In this document: positions 44,902 to 56,906 of the stretch, in pieces
Numbering within the stretch: the stretch's first letter is position 1
Layout of the letters: each line of letters begins with the position of its first letter
Position numbers and translations under genes: made by a program
The notes under the pieces: generated by a model
The model's database searches: none
The model's input: the letters and a program-made list of their open reading frames with translations, nothing else
Told to the model about the DNA's origin: nothing
DNA from: Hawksworthiomyces lignivorus
Taxonomy: Eukaryota; Ascomycota; Sordariomycetes; Ophiostomatales; Ophiostomataceae
Length of the DNA stretch: 64,000 bases
Reading direction: 5' to 3'
NCBI GenBank assembly: GCA_002917075.1
Contig: NTMA01000053.1
Location: 186,001-250,000, forward strand

Positions 44902-47900
44902 CTAGTTCTCTTCAACGTCCAGCGCAGAAATATCGATACGCGCACCCTCGCCCACGGCCCGCTTCATGACGACGACGAGGTCATCCATAGCCTCGAGCAG
45001 CGGGATGAAGGCGTTCAGGGCACCCACGAGCATCCGGCCGCGCTCGCCGCTCAGCATGGCGCGCACGTCATGCGGAGCGTGGTCCGCGCCTTCTTCTTCC
45101 TTGCTGCGCGTCTCGTCGGCGCGCGCATGGCGGCGGGCGTCGAACAGGCCGCTAGCGCGGAGGAGCGGCGTGGGCAGGACGGCGGGCAGGGGGGCGCCCG
45201 ACGTCAGCGACTGGGCGACGAGGGTTAGGATGCTGGTGATGCCGGCGACCAGACGCTCCCGGCAGGCGCCGGTGTTGCGGATGAAGCGGGCGCGGTCGTC
45301 TGGCGGCAGGCGGGCCGCGCAGAGGAGGAGCTGGGCCATGGCGACGTTGAGCTCGAGGCAGAGGCTGCGGACGTCGCCAAGGGCGGCGGCGTTGAGCGTC
45401 GAGGTGGAGAACTCGTAGCGGGTGGCGCGCAGGGGCCCCGTCAGGGAGAAGAGCAGCTCGGCCGAGACGAGGGTCTCCTTCTCGACGACCTCGACGAGGT
45501 CCGCGGGGGGGTCGCGCCAGGTCGAGACGAAGAGCGCGTAGCGCTCCTGGACGGCCAGGAGCTGGCCCGCCAGCAGATCCCGGCAGCGGCGCCCGCCCGA
45601 GGCGGGGCGCGGCAAGAAGGTGACGATGGTGGCGGCCCCGAAACCGATGAGCACCAGCACGATGCGCCGCCAGAACACGGTGTAGCCCACGCCCGGGTTG
45701 CCGTAGCTGGGGATGTGCGTGTCGACCCAGCTGTAGGCCACCACCAGGTAGGCCGTGGACGTCAGCATGACGATGGCCATCATCTGGGTCTGTGGCAGGA
45801 ACAGGCGCAGGTACACGATGAGCACCAGGAGCACCCCCATGACCGCACACAGCCCGTAGGGACTGCCCGTGCCCAGCCCGGCGCCAATGTACCAGCACAC
45901 GAGGCCGACCACGCCGCCGGCCACCGTGGCGGCCGTGCGGATGACGAGCCCGGACACGAAATCGGACGCATACGGCACCAGCGACGTCTGCGACATGATC
46001 AGCGCCCACAGGCCCTTCTCGCGGAAGTAGAAACCGGCCGTCGTCGGGATCACGGCGGGGACGGCTAACGCGACGGTGACGACCACGTAGCGGAGGGCGA
46101 GCAGGCCGGCGTCGTTGGTCAGCCAGCCGATGACCGCCAGGAGAGCGTTGCTGGCGAACGTGCGCGGCCGGGCATACGGGTTACGCATCTGCTCGAGGCG
46201 CGCCGCCGCCGTGGCGGGCGTTGCCTGGTCAGATTCCACCGACACCGATTCGGACTTGTCCTTCTTTCTGCCCTCCGGCCCACTCTTCCCCGCCCTCCTG
46301 CTCTTGGCGGGCCTTCCCCTGGTGGAGACGGCCGTCGCGGTGCGCTGGACGGGGTAGAGCTGTGCTGTTGTCGGCGTGTCCTCGTCGGCCGACACGCTCC
46401 AGGCGAAGAGGTGCGAGAGGGCCTTTGGCATCCAGAGGCGGGCCTTTTGCCGCTTCTGCTCGATCGCGACGCAGACGTCCAGCATCCGGCTGACAGCACC
46501 AGCGAAGCTCTGGATGCGCTGCTGGAGCAGCAGACCAAGCATCAGCGCCACGAGCGGCGGCTGGCTGTCTTCGTCTCCCTTGGGCTGGACGACGCGGCCC
46601 TCGGCGTCAAACAACTGCGCGTACGGCTCCATGATGCGCCGCGTCGCCTCCGGCGTGAACACTGCCAGCGCCTGCTTCAGCGCGTCAGCAGTCTGCTGAT
46701 GGCGCTGGGCGGCGGCCCCTCGGTCCCCCGTCTTCTTCCCCGGATTCCGGGCCAAGGCTTCGTCGATGGCTGCAAATGCCTCCACAACGCTCTGCAATAC
46801 CGGCTTGGAGCTCGCGTCGAGGTTTGCCATCATCTCCGCGATCCTGTCGGCCATCTCAGGGTGCCGAGCACTCTCGCGCAGGTCAATGGCCCGCGCGATC
46901 TGGTGGTATGCGACGGGCGGGTGCGGCGTATCGCCACCACTGCCACCGCCGGATCCCATCTCCCGTGTGAATTCTTCAACAGTCTGGAGCAGCGCCTCCT
47001 GCTTCGCCCGGCTCCGGTCCCGTATGGATGATGCCTGCAGGAGCCCCATAAACGAAAAGGCGATATCCCGCAGCGGCGTTTGCAGGGCTAGCGCATCTTC
47101 CGGCGCCCACCGACCATAGGCAAAGTCCATGGGGAGGAACGTCACCAGGGGGTCCAGGTCACTGTATTGCGTGGCCATGCGCTCTCTGAGCTCACGAATC
47201 TGGTCCGCGTCGAACTGGCTGTCCGGGTGGCCGAGATACCACGCGAAGCTCCTGACAAAGTCCGGCATAGGTCGCAGTAGAACCCCCATGCTGTCCATTA
47301 TGATGGACACCCCCGACTGGGGGAAGACCAAAACGTTGCAGACCACGCCGATTCCAACTCCAATGGCCGCTGGCACCATGAGCGTCTTAGGAATCGTTCC
47401 GATGAAGGTCGGAATCAGAGGCCCCATAGTCAGAAAGATGTCTGTGATGATAATGGCGAACATGGAGATGAGCGTAAGCTTCGGAGCGACGACACGAATG
47501 CGAGCCTATTCGTAGTCAGTATCCCAGATAGAGGGGGTGGATTGTCCATTTCTTTCGTTTAGGTTTGGCTTCGCGTGTCTTACGATCAGGTAGATAAATA
47601 CTAGCAACATGCAGAAGTACGTCACAGTGACCCGCGTGTCCAGCATGAAGCCATCAAAGATGGCAATCTGAGCATATGCAGTCTGGCCCGAGGCCTGTCC
47701 GGGGTTTGTCGTGTTGGTTGGGAGGGTGCGCTGCAGCTCGGCGTAGCGGGCAGCGAGATCAGCTTGCGGCCTGGCGGCCAAGGCCGCCTTCATGGAAATG
47801 ACACCCCAGGCCCAGCCCAGCGCTATGCCAATCAGAATCGTGACGCTGCCCATGAGATGGATGAAGACGATGCTCGATGGCGGCAGAATAACAAGAATGA

Positions 47901-48220
47901 TGCTGGACAATTGAGGTGAGCGCGCTTACAGCACGGAGTCCGCACGACGGGTTAAACACTTACCATCCAAAAAACGCCGCCTGGCCGATGACGCTCAGTG
48001 TTTTGTTGATAAAGATCAGAACGGTCGCGATCCAAACGGCCAGCCAGCACTTGAGGAGCGTCTTGAGATCTCGCACATTGAAAAGGGGCTGCAGCAGCGC
48101 GTGACGCTGCTTTGGCCGCGCGCCGCCAAGGATATACAGCGTATCAGATGCATCGCCACGGTCGCCTTGAGATGCTTTCTCTGCATCGCTTGCCTCGTTC
48201 TTCGCTTCTTGGGTAGACAT
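44902..48220 (-). CDS. ArAE/FUSC-like aromatic-compound exporter
   Basis: Three exons on the minus strand: 48220-47964, 47902-47584 and 47505-44902; 1059 residues. Introns of 61 and 78 bases have GTAAGT and GTAAGA donors; the second removes an in-frame stop and yields YLI|ARIRVVAPKLTL. Two membrane blocks frame a long soluble region: an N-terminal one (about 65-265, with VLIFINKTL, IHLMGSVTILIGIALGWAWG and GTIPKTLMVPAAIGVGIGV) and a second (about 645-825, ending in FLPRPASG). This duplicated architecture matches fungal members of the aromatic acid exporter/fusaric-acid-resistance (FUSC) group. Some are annotated as ER or plasma-membrane transporters. A basic insert (SRRAGKSGPEGRKKDKSE) precedes the second block. 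Strongly GC-rich codons. The FMO gene ends 0.8 kb away. Substrate unknown. Confidence 0.85.
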
Positions 48221-49945
48221 ATTGCTCTCCCATCAAAACGGAGAGTCAATGCTGCGATGCAGAAGAGCCAGATCGCAGGACGACGCGATCGGGAAGTGTT
48301 TTGTGCCCCCGGAGAGCCGGGGTCTCAGTAGTCCGTGAAGTCGGGGTTTTAGTGGCTCGGACGGCTCGGATGTTAGTATAGTTCAGCGCGCGTCTCGCAA
48401 AAGAACCCACTGTGAGCGAGGTAGTGGAGCTGTGTCCGAGTCTGGCCTAGCCATGATGCAAAATACTCTTAGCCTTACGCCCAAGTGCGAGGCACACGTC
48501 CTACTTATATTCCAGTCATCGATAGCGAAGGATTCTTCAGGGCGGTGCGATTCACAGGTATTATTGGCCAGAGATATGTGGATCCTTCTGCCATGCTGCG
48601 CAAAACGTGTGAGATACAGGCGCGAGAAGGATTGTTTTGACCCCACAAGAGAGCAATCTTAATTGCATCCTCGCACTTCGCCTTACCAGATCCGAAGCCA
48701 AATGCGGTGCTCCGTGCTCTTTAGGATTCAATTCAACATCTTGGCAGCTGACAAAAATATTATATACGAACTGTCAGGGGCGTGGGATGATAGAGGTTGA
48801 AATAAGACGGCGTATGCTTTGTGCCTCTTTTGATTTTGGGACTGAGAGAATACGACGAGCATTGCATATTTCATCCAATTGAAGGCGCTGGAATATCTCG
48901 CTGTCACTGGAGACGCGGATCCCTGGCAAGATGGCCTGCCATTTCACGGCTGTCCCTTAACCCCTTGCGGCAGCCGTTTGCTATTCTGCACGTCCACCCC
49001 ATAAGCAGATGCCGCGTCGGCACAGCTTTTGTCCTTGCCATCACTGACCACGCCTAAGCCGGCTCACCGCCCAAGATCGGCCCTAGGATGATCTCGGGCG
49101 CAAAATTTGCCAGAAGCACCGATCTGCCACTCAGCGCGCGCAGCGTCCCTGAATCCAAACGGAACATTCCGTCAACGATATCCAACTATTATTTCCACCC
49201 GGCCTTACACCGGAAAAGGTAGGGCCATCTGGTCGAATCTGTCGGTGATCTTTGAGAAAAGAGAAAGAAGCAGAGAGATCTACAAGGGGTCTAGTAAACC
49301 AGCTTTTGTATGTAAAGTTTGAATATCCTGTTTTAGCCGCCCTTCATACATCTCAGCGAGCTTCGCCTTATCGCGAAACAAAACCATGTTTAGCACAAGC
49401 GACTCCGGTAATGACACCTAAGCTACATTCTATCCGCAGATGCCCAGAACTATGCCAATGCCAGCGTCGCCAGACTTCGTTCAAACACTCTCCATCGCTA
49501 GCACGCGCACCGCGCTCGTGCGCATTGCAGCCTGCTCGCCACTCCAAGGTCCGCTCCGCAGAGGACTAAAGATCGACCTGTCCAGCATTGTGGCCTACCG
49601 TCTCTTTGATATTAGCTATGAAGGAGCCTACATGGAGCTTTGTCACGGGTTGTTCCACCATCGATTAAACAAGTTCTCCAGCTGAGCCTCCTGCGAATCG
49701 TGGCCCGCCTTTTGGGGCCGCGAACTTGACTGCGGCGCCTGCGCCGTAGTCATCTGTTCTTTTCGCAGACGTTTACGGCCTTGAGCGGTTCGCGCTGTTA
49801 CCTCTGTGGCAACACCAAGTGTGACGCACTCTGCACTAGGCCAATCAAGCACATTGCGCGTAGTGTGATTTTCTTCTGCATCCTTTCCGCTCGCTCCTTT
49901 GATTTTTTTCCCGAGTCTCGCACCATATAATCCTTTACCATCAGC
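48221..49945. other. Intergenic region, no supported gene
   Basis: Many 60-105 codon frames overlap on both strands. The plus frame at 49440-49685 has fairly natural codon use but no motif and no joinable upstream exon. Nothing else is seen. Confidence 0.45.
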
Positions 49946-52163
49946 CTACAGCTTCTCATGATCTTGAGTCTCCAGGTCGCGAACTTCCTGATCCTCATTT
50001 TCGCCATCCTCGTTGCTCTGTTGATCTATTTCCTCGATATGATTAACTGATGGCTCACACGCCGCTAACTTGGGATGTTTTGGGTTGGCAATATCTATAA
50101 CCGCCAGGACATCTCCCGGTCGGGTCACCGGTATCGATTTCGTCCCGCGTGACCACGTTACCCATTCCTGTACCCTCGTGGGCCATTCTTTGCAGCTGGA
50201 AGGCATCCGTGGTAGACCACTCGAGTCTTGCGTAGCGGTATCGTTCCCGGAAGTTCATACAGTAGGATAGCAACGGGGCCAATGCGAAGGAGAGCACAAT
50301 AATGATGCTGCCGATAAGAAGAATAAGAACTAAGCCAAAAATACTAACAGAAACAAATCCGTCTGCGAGGACTTTCTGTACACAAGTATTATTACTCTAA
50401 TACTGTTCTTTTTTGTAAGAGTTATATTTACCTGATTTGCACACAGCTCCCTTTGAGTCGCCGTCTGTGGATATACAACTTGACGGGCCCACTTTGGGTC
50501 CGCGAATCCAATTGTTGATCTTAGAAACAGTTGCTGCAAATGGGCCATAGTTGTCGCATGCCAATGTTGTACTTCAAGCTGCCACTGGTTGTCCGGTAAA
50601 GCACCTAGTATAGGTCCATTGAGCTTATCTCGTGCTAGGAGGACATGGGTGCCAAGCATTGAAAGTGGCATGTTGACTCCCCCGTTGGTAGCAAAGATTG
50701 TGCGTAGTAACCACCACATCCATTCTTCGTCTACCTTTTCGTATAGACGAAATAGCTCGTCTATTACATCCTGAGGGTCATTGATCGAAGTACACTTCTT
50801 CTGTCCGCTTATACCCGTATAACACCACTGTTCTCGCTCGATACAAGCTAGAGGCATACCCGGCTCGTTTTGTTTGTAAAACGTCCAATTGCTCCAGTCA
50901 CTGATTTTGAGTTTGTGTACTTGAGTAGTATTCATTGTTCCACCATACCAGGCATCGTTGGATGGACGGGCATATAAGACACGGCGTGACGTTAAGAAGA
51001 ACACGTTGAGATTGCTATCTTGTATAGCAAGCTCTGGAATAGGAAAAAAGCTGGAAGAATTAGTGTCAACCTTTCCGTTCCACCATGAAGCGTAATGGAG
51101 CCTGCATTATTTCATATTACTTTGTTAGTAACTTTACGAAGTGAATTAAAAAAGGCTAGTATAAAACATACCGAACACCGAACTCATGTTCTGTATCTTC
51201 ACTACTATGAGTTAATTCTTCAACGCTAGGATATACACCGCTTAAATATTGTGTCGTATAGTTTGTAGTTGTACCATTGACGTTTTGCATTGGACCATAG
51301 TAATATGTTGTGTAAGATTTGTTCGTAACTTTGTCGTATGTACGAAATTGGTAGCCTTCTATAGCTAGAGGCGCACAATGTACCGTTCTTCTAAACTGTA
51401 TTCTCTGATTGATAGGGGTGTTGCGGCCAAAGTCGTCGTTACTATCCAAGAACCCTGTGTCTATAAATAAATTTCCAGACATACTCTTGCAAACTTTGGT
51501 ATCAAAGGGACAGCTGGCGTTAGTATCCACCACTGCCGGAACTATTTGTTTCTTAACGTACGTGCCACAATTAACTCCAAGAGAACTAGACTGAGATGTA
51601 TAACATTGACGAGCGTAAGTCTCTGCTGTGATATACTCTTCAACTCCAAATGGACCTTCAGCATCACCAAAAGTGGTTACATCATCGCCATTGTTTATAA
51701 ACGAACAGTTCACACTTGATAACAGCACATGACTGTTAACCAAGGTAGCGGTACGCGATGAGAAGCCGCCGGCAAGCGCAAACCCAACCAAGGAAGCTAC
51801 AGCTAACCCAAAAGGTAAAAGTAGCCTAGCCCAGACTCGTTTCGCATTAGATTTCCAGGATAACCCTATGTCTCCAAGAGTCCATGGGGAACCTTCGGCA
51901 TTAGGAGAGTTGCTCAAGGAAACCTGGCGTTGATGATGAGCACCGCCACTAGGACCGTCTTTCGAGTAGACATAGTGAAGAATAAAGCAACCAAGTCTCC
52001 AGAACCGTGTGCCAACAAGAGCCACGTAAAATACAAGGAATGCAATCAACAAGTTGCCATACTGGCGATCGAGAGTGAGAGTAGCGCCGAGTACACGGCC
52101 CTTTGACCAGTCAGTCCATGCTCCAAGATAAACAGCGTAGGAAGTCGTTGAACCAGTTGCCAT
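49946..52163 (-). CDS. Multi-pass membrane protein of unknown function, C-terminal frameshift
   Basis: Exons on the minus strand: 52163-51172, 51101-50432 and 50375 onward; introns 70 and 56 bases. As sequenced the third exon ends at a TGA at 50055 (660 residues). From about 50150 another frame carries what looks like the true tail (KSIPVTRPGDVLAVIDIANPKHP), ending at 49946, so one base appears gained or lost near 50150. Membrane segments: YGNLLIAFLVFYVAL (about 35-50), LLLPFGLAVASLVGFALAG (about 115-133), and a C-terminal one (SIFGLVLILLIGSIIIVLSF). Between them is a large Cys-rich, N-glycosylated ectodomain (NCS, NAS, NKS, NGT, NYT, NTT sequons). I recognise the layout from lineage-specific fungal proteins but know no function. 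The frameshift could be real decay, polymorphism or a sequence error. Confidence 0.7.
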
Positions 52164-53622
52164 ATTATTTGTCTGATTTCGAGGAGCAGGGAGATTTAAG
52201 GGAAGGAGAAGTTAGTAATTTATGTGGTACAAGATGTAGAATTATATATAACAGGGAGAAGATAGTTAGAAAAAAAGGTTGCTAAGAACCTCACATATCT
52301 ATATACCGAGCATTGCAATTTATTTCTTTTCTTATAGCAGCTAATATATATTAAAGCTGCTACATGCCTACTACATAACCTCAAAAACCCTATAGGTTAA
52401 AGAATAGAAAAAGGCTTAGGATAAAAAAAATGATATTTATTATATGTAGTATAATCAACGGCAATAGCTCTACCCTTAAGATTAAAACACAACTCCCGGC
52501 TACTGCTGTATCTACCGGATAAATATAAAATATAAACTTGCAAATCAGGACTAGACATACAAGGCGTTTCCGTAATGACGGTAAGCTAATATGCCGTCCT
52601 AATCGAGACCCTCCAAGGCCCTATGCGTGAGTGACAGGTGGTTTGCCTCGCTCGCATGGCAGACCCAGTTTTGGAGGTGAAGTTGTTAAATCACTAGTTG
52701 ATTCATAAGGGTATAAAAGCTGCATGAAATTATGTGGTGGCACATATTGGCTTTGTAATTAATCGGGGCCAGGATCACAACGGGTACATTAACTTCAAGA
52801 GCGCTAAAACCTGGAACATCGAGTGTAGGAGTGCCTGTGTCTTAGTAAATAAAACGCCATACTTATTCTTAAAGCATTGGCTTAGCCATCGGCACGGCCT
52901 GGGCACAGGGCCAAAGTGCGACGCGAGCAAAGACTGTTAAAATCAGGAAATGCATGTTTTGCGGATAGCCTTGAGATTGGCTCTTCTTGTTAAAAGATGT
53001 ATAATTGCTAAGACTATTGAAGGCGTCTTACGTTATAACTAGCTAGTGAGTTAAAGATAGCACTGAATATGAATCATCGTCTTTCTCGCTACAAAGAAGA
53101 TATTCGGCTGCTTGAAATTATTAGAGACTTCGCAAAATTGATGCCAAACTCATTACTCTTACTGACGTCGTGGGGTATCTGTCCATAACTGGCCAACAGA
53201 ACGGGTCATGGCTATTGGAGATGGACGAAGGTGGGCAGATTGACATCGAATTTAAGTGGGAGAGGCCATTATTACGTTAGCCTCCACAATTGTGCATTCG
53301 CGGAATAATACCAAAAACGAAAATTCTCCATGTGGAGGACCCAGACAAAGAAGGGTTGCGTCCCGGCAAGCCGATTTACTCGGCAGCAGCGCAGAGACTA
53401 GTGGAAGTGCGGTCCAAATAGAGACCATAGACTGATGTAACAGTAAGCAGGGATTATATTCCTCCTCGACTTTCACTTCTAGCTTTATATATAAGCTTGT
53501 GTATAAACTATCTCTCTTGGCTGCCTCACCGAGTTTCTGCTGCATCGTTCGACATCACCGTATGTCGAGACATTTAAGAGCTTCCTAAGGAATTGACGCT
53601 GTCTCGTTAGCACTGCGCAATC
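52164..53622. other. AT-rich intergenic region
   Basis: No gene is supported. A 68-codon plus frame near 52734 starts with GTG and has no motif; a 97-codon minus frame (53252-53545) is likewise unconvincing. The right end is the presumed promoter of the FAD oxidase. Confidence 0.5.
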
Positions 53623-55787
53623 ATGTTGCACATTTCTTTTCGGGTCCTCGCCGCCTTCTTACTACACTTATTTGCTCTAAATACTACCTTGGTTGCCGGC
53701 GATGATTCTAGTGCCTCTTCTAGCTCATTTCACCAGCAGCACTGCAAGTCGGTGCCCGGAAGTGCGTCGTGGCCCACGTTAGCCGCATGGAAGCAACTAA
53801 ATGCGTCAACTGGGGGGCGACTGCTGCAACCGCCTCCTCCAGGTGCCGTCTGCCATCCGGGACAGCCGACCTACAATGCGGCAGAATGTCCAGCCATCCA
53901 AGAGGCCTGGTCGAATCAGTCCTTCCACCAGGCCAATCCCATCTCATCCATGGTACGCCGTTGACCTCGGCGCTTCAAAGATTTTGGACTTCTACGAGGC
54001 GGAGTGGCTGATGAGTGTATAGTGGAGTAATTTTAACAATGATTCCTGCTTGCCCATCCCGGAGGACCCTTGCAGCGGTGAAGGATATGCCGTCTATGTT
54101 ATCAATGCCACGACAGCTAAGCATGTGCAACTTGGCGTGAATTTTGGTTTGTCTATGTTGATATCAGTACCTTTGTTGCCTTTTGGTCCGATTTACTAAC
54201 TCAAAGCAGCGAGACAGTACAATATCCGGCTGATTGTCAAGAGCACTGGACATGACTATCTCGGGAGATCAAGCGCTCCTAATGCGCTGTCATTATGGAC
54301 CCATTTCATAAAGGACATGGCCTACCACGAATCTTTTTTCTCCCGCTGCAGTATTGGGTACTATGGCCCGGCTGCAACTTTCGGTGCCGGAGCGCAGATG
54401 GGGGATGCTTACGAATTCACAGACGGTTATGACCAGACCGTTGTCGGTGGCGGCGCACGATCTGTCAGTATGGGAGGCTACATCACAGGAGGCGGCCATT
54501 CGCTTCTTGCTCCGCGCTACGGATTGGCCGCAGACCAGGTGCTGGAGATGGAGGTTGTGACGCCAGCAGGCGACATTCAGACTATCAATGCGTGCAGCAA
54601 TCCGGATCTGTTTTGGGCTATGAGAGGAGTGAGTCTGCTCTGACTCTATGCCGCTTTTGATACAGGTGAATATAGATACAAAAAACTACGCGAGAAGCTG
54701 ACCCCGTTTTGATCTTAGGGCGGGGGCTCGACATTCGCTGTCTTGACATCCGTGACTGTCAAGACGTACCCGACGCCGAAGCTGACGATCATGTCGATTG
54801 GAATCTACACGCTCGCCGCTCCCGAAATTGCTGACTTAGCCATGGATGCCATTACATACATCCTCAGCCAGTTCCCGTACCTCTCCGACAGCGGCGTGTC
54901 TGGCTACCTATCCATAGGCGTCTCCGTTCTTAACCCGCTCGATAACACCACACTTGTCACGGGCCTGGCAGGTACCGTTGCACTGCAGGACGTCGAGGAC
55001 CCGAACGCCATGTTGGCGATCTGGGCACCTATTCTCGAGCATGTGAATCAGACATGGCCAGGCCTCTTTTTGTTTGAAACGCAGATGGAGACATTTCCCT
55101 CACTCTGGACTTGGTTCCAGACAGACTACGACACGACCAACGTGGGGACGGACATCTATCTCGGCAGCCGCCTGCTCGACGGTCCATCGCTTACGGCGAA
55201 CTTGACAGCCTCTAAAGAAGCCATTTCGCAATTCATAGCATTTTCAAACTACTGCCAAGTCAACCTCGTCAGCGGAAAGGGCGTGTGGAATGCCCAGCCC
55301 AGCGGGGGCAGCGATGCGGTTCTGCCAGCATGGCGGAAGGCCTATGTACATGCCAGTGAGTCTCAGTTCTTCGCAGGGAGTACCGTTGCAGCCCAAGTTT
55401 CCCGTCTTCCGCTCGTCTACGTATTGCTGACAGATCGCCCCAGTCGTCCCCCTTGTGTTCCAGCCGCTTAATAGCACAGCCAAGGCGGAAACCATATCAA
55501 AGATCAGCTATATGGTCCAGGGTCTTCGCAACCTGGCACCCGATTCTGGATCTTATATGAACGAGGTAGGCAACTTAGATATCGTCGCGGGAAGAAGTGA
55601 GACTGAACTGAACTTCGAATAGGGAGATCCCTTCGAGCCAGACTGGCAGCACCAGTTCTGGGGGAGTAACTACCCTCGCCTTGCTGCTATTAAGCGTGTT
55701 GTGGATCCAGATGACGTGCTATGGTGTAGCCCCTGCGTTGGAAATGAAGGGTGGGCAGAAGTCGGAAATCAACTTTGCCGCGTGTAG
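53623..55787 (+). CDS. Secreted FAD-linked oxidase, berberine-bridge-enzyme type
   Basis: Six exons: 53623-53952, 54023-54146, 54210-54628, 54719-55355, 55444-55565 and 55623-55787; 598 residues. A secretion signal (residues 1 to about 25) is followed by sequons and cysteines. The FAD-binding (PCMH-type) domain covers about 110-320. It includes KSTGHDYLGRS, whose H166 sits where the family's covalently flavinylated histidine is expected, then GGYITGGGHSLLAPRYG (240-256) and RGGGGSTFAVLTS. The C-terminal BBE segment ends DPDDVLWCSPCVGNEGW, the usual family signature. It should be an extracellular or secretory-pathway oxidase using FAD and O2 on alcohols, sugars or secondary metabolites. All introns are 57-90 bases with clean frames. 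Neighbours give no pathway, though the FMO and exporter lie within 12 kb. Confidence 0.9.
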
Positions 55788-56906
55788 CCTCTGAAAAAAT
55801 ATGTTACCGCGAAAGAGTCAGACGTTTGGGCCAATCTCGTCGAACACGCCCTTTTCAACTTTACCTGAAACCTGTCAGACCACAAAGACAAAGAGTGGAT
55901 ACTAGAGACAAACGCCTGAATTGTAGGATATGCGCACGGGGGCCTACTCAGCACTGCGGTACAGGTTTAATATATGTTGATATGAAGGATTCGCTCACTT
56001 AATGCTCGATAGGCAGTCTTTTTGTCGTATAGCACAGTAGTAAACCCCCACGCCGATATGACATTACAAGTTAAGTTTAGAATCCGCTGTTCTGGCCGCC
56101 GTTTTCTGTAGGCGCAAGCCACCTTTTTTGGCGTCTTTTGCAGTTAAGGGTCACCAATGACGCCTTCGAGAAACCCTTACATATATATATACGACAGCGA
56201 AGACAAGACAGTAAAATATGTCCTCTTTCGTTGTTCCCAGAAAGTCAATAAGTCTCCCAATTGACTACAAACACCAACAAACTTATACAACTAAATATAC
56301 GTAGAAGGTGAGGCCGCCAGAGCCAATCTCCGCTGATTCAAACATAATGGGCGTATACCGAACTACTGCTTAACCCCTAGACTAGAAGAACATAACGCAC
56401 AGAAAACAGATAAGGAGACCTCACTGAAGACCGCCAAAGAGGCCCCGGAGACCGCCGAGGAGGTGGCAGAAGCCGCCAGGGCAGCAGCAGAGGCGGGACC
56501 GCAAGAGCGGAGGTGGCAGAGGTGAGAGAGGCCTTGGAGAGGCTGTAAAGAGAGCTACGGAGACAGTGGCAGGAGGCCCAGGTGGGCCATACGCAGTCAC
56601 ACACACACTACCGCAATCTATTTATCTATTCGCTTGTTCTATTATTTAGTTAGTACTATGGCGGTTTCTGCCCGGGGAGGGTTCCGTTTGCTTAGACGCC
56701 ACATGGCCAGGATTGGCTGAATATAAAGACGATGAAACCTATTGTACTTCACCGCCTATATGAAAACGAAGTGGACGTGTGTCTCGTTTCCGGTCTACAT
56801 GATATAGTAGATTCTAAATGGCGCACTTTTAGAAAGTACGGACCTAAATATAAGCTCTGAGATATCTTTCAAACCTCAAACTAGGCACAGAAAGCAACCA
56901 TCCGCA
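55788..56906. other. Intergenic region with an Ala/Glu-coding-like patch
   Basis: Mostly AT-rich. At 56420-56590 a GC-rich patch encodes an Ala/Glu-rich stretch on the plus strand (EAPETAEEVAEAA) that soon hits a stop. It could be a low-complexity gene remnant or a minisatellite. Nothing else is recognised. Confidence 0.4.

Noticed and set aside
49440..49685. 81-codon plus frame as a gene
   Set aside because: No recognisable domain and no upstream exon could be joined in phase.
56420..56600. Ala/Glu-rich patch as a structural or LEA-like protein
   Set aside because: The frame stops after about 35 codons and changes frame downstream, with no start codon context.
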